Made by a program: the position numbers and the translations under genes. Below are positions 61,208-64,000 of a stretch of DNA of 64,000 nucleotides, in pieces (positions within the stretch are counted from its first letter, which is position 1; each line of letters opens with the position of its first letter). Below the pieces are notes generated by a model. It saw only the letters and a program-made list of their open reading frames with translations, did no database searches and was not told the origin of the DNA. This stretch comes from Variovorax boronicumulans (GTDB lineage: Bacteria > Pseudomonadota > Gammaproteobacteria > Burkholderiales > Burkholderiaceae_C). Location of the stretch: contig NZ_JAUSSG010000012.1 in the NCBI RefSeq assembly GCF_030812215.1, positions 124,001 to 188,000 on the forward strand, written 5' to 3'.

Positions 61208-63085
61208 GTGATCGTCTACGAGGCCGACAAGAAGCAGTTTCTCAGCGACAACAACGACAGGGACATCGAAGACGTCATCCTCGCCAAGTACTTCAGCGCC
61301 ACCGGCCGCAAGGTGCCAGCGGCAGAGATGAGGTCGTGGAAGGATTCACTTGGCTACATGTCGAAGGTCCTAAGCGATTCGGAAATCCCGAACGACGTCG
61401 GCGTGGCTGTAGAGCTTCATATCCCGCAAAGTTCCAAGCGCATCGACATCAGCCTGACCGGCCGGGGTCACGACGAGTCGAAGAACGTCGTGATCGTCGA
61501 GCTCAAGCAGTGGGACAAGGTGAAGGCCTCGACCAAGGACGCACTGGTGAGCACCTATCTTGGTGGAGGACACCGAGAGGTCGTGCATCCCTCGTACCAA
61601 GCGTGGTCCTATGCCTCGTTGATGGAGGGCTTCAACGAAGCCGTCTATTCCGGGGGCATCTCGGTTCAGGCTTGCGCGTACCTCCACAACTACGAACGCG
61701 ATGGCGTCATCGACTCGGACCACTATGCCGGCTACATCGCGAAGGCGCCGCTGTTCCTCCGAGGCGAGTCCGAGCGAGGTTTGCTACGCAACTTCATCAA
61801 GCAGCACATCAAGTTCGGCGACCCGAGCGTGCTCTACGAATTGGTGAATGGCCGAATCAGGCCATCGAAGGCGCTCAGCGACAGCCTTGCGGGCTTGCTG
61901 AAGGGAAACGCAGAGTTCATCTTGATCGACGACCAGAAGGAGGTGTACGAGAACATCCTGGCCGCAGGTCGAGCTGCATCGAGCGCGAGCCCCAAGGTGG
62001 TGATCGTCGAAGGCGGGCCGGGGACTGGCAAGACCGTCCTTGCCATCAATGCACTCGTCACTCTGATGACCGCTGGTTTGAACTGCAAGTACGTCTCGAA
62101 GAACGCCGCGCCGAGGCGCGTCTACGAGACCAAGCTCGCCGGCACGATGACGCGCACGCGTTACTCCAATCTCTTCACGGGCTCTGGTGGTTTCATCGAC
62201 ACGCCCGCCGACCAGTTCGACGTGCTGATCGTGGACGAGGCTCATCGCCTGAACGAGAAGAGCGGCCTGTATGGCAACCTGGGCGAGAACCAAGTCAAGG
62301 AACTCATCGCCGCCGCCAAGTGCACGGTGTTCTTCATTGACGAGGACCAGCGCGTGACGCTGGGCGACATCGGCACCAAGAAGACCATTCGCGACTTCGG
62401 TATCGGCAGGGGCGCGGAGGTGTCGGAACACGAACTGGCATCTCAGTTCAGGTGCAGTGGTTCAGACGGCTACATCGCATGGCTGGACGACACGCTGGAC
62501 GTTCGACCGACCGCGAACAAGACGCTCACTCCCGCCGAGTTCGACTTCAAGGTTTTCAGCACGCCTGACGAGCTTCACGCATCGATCACGGCGAAGAACA
62601 CGTCAGGCACCGCGCGTGTCGTGGCCGGCTATTGCTGGCCGTGGACCAGCAAGAAAGACCCGAGGGCCTTCGACATCGTCATCGGTGACTACCGCAAGCG
62701 CTGGAACCTCGATGTCGATGGAAGCCTGTGGATCATTGCGCCGAACTCGATCAACGAAGTCGGCTGCATCCACACCTGCCAAGGGCTGGAGGTCGACTAC
62801 ATCGGGGTGATCATCGGGCCGGACCTGATCGTGCGCGATGGAAACGTCAACACCGTGCCAGCGGCACGAGACCGGTACGACAAGACATTGCGCGGCTACA
62901 AGGTTCGGGCCAAGGCCGATCCTAAAAAGGCCGCTGCAGAAGCCGACCTCATCATCAAGAACACCTACCGCACGTTGATGACGCGAGGCATGAAGGGGTG
63001 CTACGTCTACTGCAGCGACGAAGAGACCGCAGCTTATTTCCGCGCCCGGCTGTCACCCGGTGCGATAGCTGCGGTCCCGGCATGA
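61208..63085 (+). CDS. Nuclease-helicase: PD-(D/E)XK-like N-terminus fused to DUF2075/Schlafen-group-3-type helicase
   Basis: 625 residues. The first 180 contain a nuclease-like core, VAVELHIP (Glu69), KRIDISLTG (Asp80) and VVIVELKQW (Glu98-x-Lys100, followed by Gln). The rest is a superfamily 1 helicase of the DUF2075 kind: Walker A GGPGTGKT at 269-276, DEAH at 343-346, an EHELASQFRCSGSDGYIAWL block, and the motif V-like TCQGLEVDYIGVIIG. It ends with a family-typical NTYRTLMTRGMKGCYVYC. It starts with GTG at 61208, one base after the MazG-like stop. Predicted to process DNA or RNA in the cytoplasm; role unknown to me, defence inferred from the context. Confidence 0.88.
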   Translation: MIVYEADKKQFLSDNNDRDIEDVILAKYFSATGRKVPAAEMRSWKDSLGYMSKVLSDSEIPNDVGVAVELHIPQSSKRIDISLTGRGHDESKNVVIVELKQWDKVKASTKDALVSTYLGGGHREVVHPSYQAWSYASLMEGFNEAVYSGGISVQACAYLHNYERDGVIDSDHYAGYIAKAPLFLRGESERGLLRNFIKQHIKFGDPSVLYELVNGRIRPSKALSDSLAGLLKGNAEFILIDDQKEVYENILAAGRAASSASPKVVIVEGGPGTGKTVLAINALVTLMTAGLNCKYVSKNAAPRRVYETKLAGTMTRTRYSNLFTGSGGFIDTPADQFDVLIVDEAHRLNEKSGLYGNLGENQVKELIAAAKCTVFFIDEDQRVTLGDIGTKKTIRDFGIGRGAEVSEHELASQFRCSGSDGYIAWLDDTLDVRPTANKTLTPAEFDFKVFSTPDELHASITAKNTSGTARVVAGYCWPWTSKKDPRAFDIVIGDYRKRWNLDVDGSLWIIAPNSINEVGCIHTCQGLEVDYIGVIIGPDLIVRDGNVNTVPAARDRYDKTLRGYKVRAKADPKKAAAEADLIIKNTYRTLMTRGMKGCYVYCSDEETAAYFRARLSPGAIAAVPA

Positions 63086-63121
63086 GGATCGGAGATGGGG
63101 GACGATGCCCACCGCGATCCT

Positions 63122-63394
63122 TCAGGCCTTCTGCTGATCTAGCGCCTGGAGTCTCTTCAAGAGTTGTTGCGTGAGCCGGGCGATGTCGTCCGCCAAATCC
63201 GCCCCAATCCACATGAGGTTGCCTCGATGCCTCGCCCCAATCGCCTCGAACAACTCCTGCTCATCCCCGTAGCAGCAGTGCAGCAGAGATTGCAGTTGGG
63301 TCAACTTGTTCTCAAGAATGTCCGACGCGTCCGGGCCCCAAGTTGCGTCGTGGGAGGTGGGCGAGTTTTGCCCGGCGATAATTCGATCAGCCAT
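63122..63394 (-). CDS. Small hypothetical protein
   Basis: 90 residues, helical, with ENKLTQLQSLLHCCYGDEQELFEAIG and NLMWIGADLADDIARLTQQLLKRL. It looks like a genuine short protein with regular amphipathic helices, of a type often seen in accessory regions, but I know no family name. The start at 63394 gives MADRIIAG. It is separated from the helicase by 36 bases and divergent from the XRE gene; the 283-base gap to that gene contains nothing I can name. Confidence 0.6.
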   Translation of the reverse strand: MADRIIAGQNSPTSHDATWGPDASDILENKLTQLQSLLHCCYGDEQELFEAIGARHRGNLMWIGADLADDIARLTQQLLKRLQALDQQKA

Positions 63395-63677
63395 TTGATG
63401 TGCTTTCCTGCAAAGTTAGTGCACGTTGATTGGTCAGACGGCCATGGTGTTAGCGCACCTTGGCCGTCGCCTTTTCTGCCTCACATCGACATCGCTGCGG
63501 TGTGCATTTCGATGTCCCGCCGTGAGGCGCGGCGGTCGACAAATATAAGAACAGAAGCGCTTCAACGGAGCACTTGCGCAGCGAGCAAATTGCGCATCGC
63601 GCCAACTTTGCCCACATCGGCAAACCAAAACAAAATGCCTTCCGTCGCGGCAATAAACCGGCAATGAATCGACCGAC

Positions 63678-64000
63678 ATGCAAGACGCACTCATCACCCC
63701 CGTCAGCCCCGCCACGCATCCCGCATTGGGCACAGCGCTCAAGCGCTGGCGCCTGCTGCATCGCGTGAAGCAATCGCACGCGGCCGAGCTCTTCAACGTC
63801 AATCAATCGACGATCTCGCGCTGGGAGTCCGGCACGCAGGCGATGGAGCCCGCCGAGCGCGCACGCGCCGAGGCGCTGTTGTCGGCCCGGCTCGATGCGG
63901 CCGCCGACCACGCGCTGGCCAGGCTCGTCAACGAGAGCCCGCGGCCGGTGCATCTGGTGTGCGACATCACGCATCGCCTCTTGGCCTCGTCCGCGCGCAG
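63678..64000 (+). CDS. XRE family transcriptional regulator (partial, runs off window)
   Basis: The first 107 residues are visible. A Cro/CI-type helix-turn-helix is seen in LGTALKRWRLLHRVKQSHAAELFNVNQSTISRWESGTQAM, followed by a helical linker (PAERARAEALLSARL) and a sequence beginning RPVHLVCDITHRLLASSA that is probably an effector domain. It continues beyond base 64000. GC-rich, unlike the AT-rich sce genes. Whether it belongs to the island or to the core genome cannot be decided here. The ATG at 63678 lacks a clear Shine-Dalgarno. Confidence 0.85.
   Translation, partial: MQDALITPVSPATHPALGTALKRWRLLHRVKQSHAAELFNVNQSTISRWESGTQAMEPAERARAEALLSARLDAAADHALARLVNESPRPVHLVCDITHRLLASSAR

Noticed and set aside
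57253..64000. Right-hand attachment site as a direct repeat of the tRNA-Thr 3' end
   Set aside because: I scanned for TCTCCGGCACCA and close variants downstream of the tRNA and found none inside the window. The element may end beyond 64 kb.
57253..64000. Integrase, transposase or CRISPR array in the island
   Set aside because: No frame carries tyrosine- or serine-recombinase or transposase motifs, and there are no regularly spaced direct repeats.

Overview
The window looks like chromosomal DNA of a high-GC betaproteobacterium of the Comamonadaceae, most likely Variovorax or a close relative. This is inferred from the housekeeping order folC-dedD-cvpA-purF-metZ, gltX beside a tRNA-Glu, the long type of argininosuccinate synthase, and a siderophore NRPS/PKS locus with a PvdS-like sigma factor. 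No database search was possible, so genus is an inference. Most of the window is very GC-rich (a sampled line of prfB is 77% GC). One stretch at about 57.3-59.3 kb drops to about 45% GC.

Layout. (1) 1-9.4 kb is one end of a lipopeptide siderophore-type biosynthetic cluster. On the minus strand lie a Fur-box-like site, an ECF sigma factor, a tiny FecR-N-domain protein, MbtH, a type II thioesterase, a FAAL-ACP-C-A-T NRPS and the start of a PKS. A Sfp-type phosphopantetheinyl transferase diverges on the plus strand. (2) 9.4-14.3 kb is mixed: a ParB-like protein, a SYLF lipoprotein, a fragment of a DUF418 membrane protein, a lipoprotein 5'-nucleotidase, a 161-bp imperfect palindrome, and a truncated 2-keto-4-pentenoate hydratase. 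(3) 14.3-25.3 kb has a LysR regulator facing a tight nine-gene minus-strand operon: D-malate/tartrate-type dehydrogenase, a complete Dpp/Opp-like ABC importer, amidase, aldehyde dehydrogenase and a beta-hydroxyacid dehydrogenase. It looks like uptake and catabolism of an amide-containing compound. (4) 25.6-43.5 kb is conserved housekeeping DNA: tRNA-Asp, tRNA-Glu, tRNA-Ala, gltX, metZ, purF, cvpA, dedD, folC, ppnP, argG, murB, yajQ, plsY, ybaK and others. (5) 43.5-50.6 kb is a methionine/organosulfur uptake region with three MetQ/NlpA-type binding proteins, one MetI, a MetN lacking the usual C-terminal domain, an LLM-type flavin monooxygenase, and a second, 258-bp palindrome. (6) 50.7-57.2 kb is housekeeping: a SIMPL protein, prfB with its programmed frameshift, a HAD phosphatase, pepN and fbp. 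(7) 57.2-64.0 kb begins at a tRNA-Thr(CGU) gene and is accessory DNA resembling a defence island: an AT-rich sce7726/sce7725 pair, an AspBHI/MspJI-like modification-dependent endonuclease, and a two-gene MazG-like plus nuclease-helicase operon. A small unknown gene and a truncated XRE regulator follow.

The best candidates for an undescribed system are the two uncharacterised modules in region 7. The first is the sce7726-sce7725 pair, where one protein carries a PD-(D/E)XK-like nuclease motif. The second is the MazG-like pyrophosphohydrolase with a PD-(D/E)XK-DUF2075 helicase, both GTG-started and one base apart. No integrase, transposase, CRISPR array or rRNA gene was seen.
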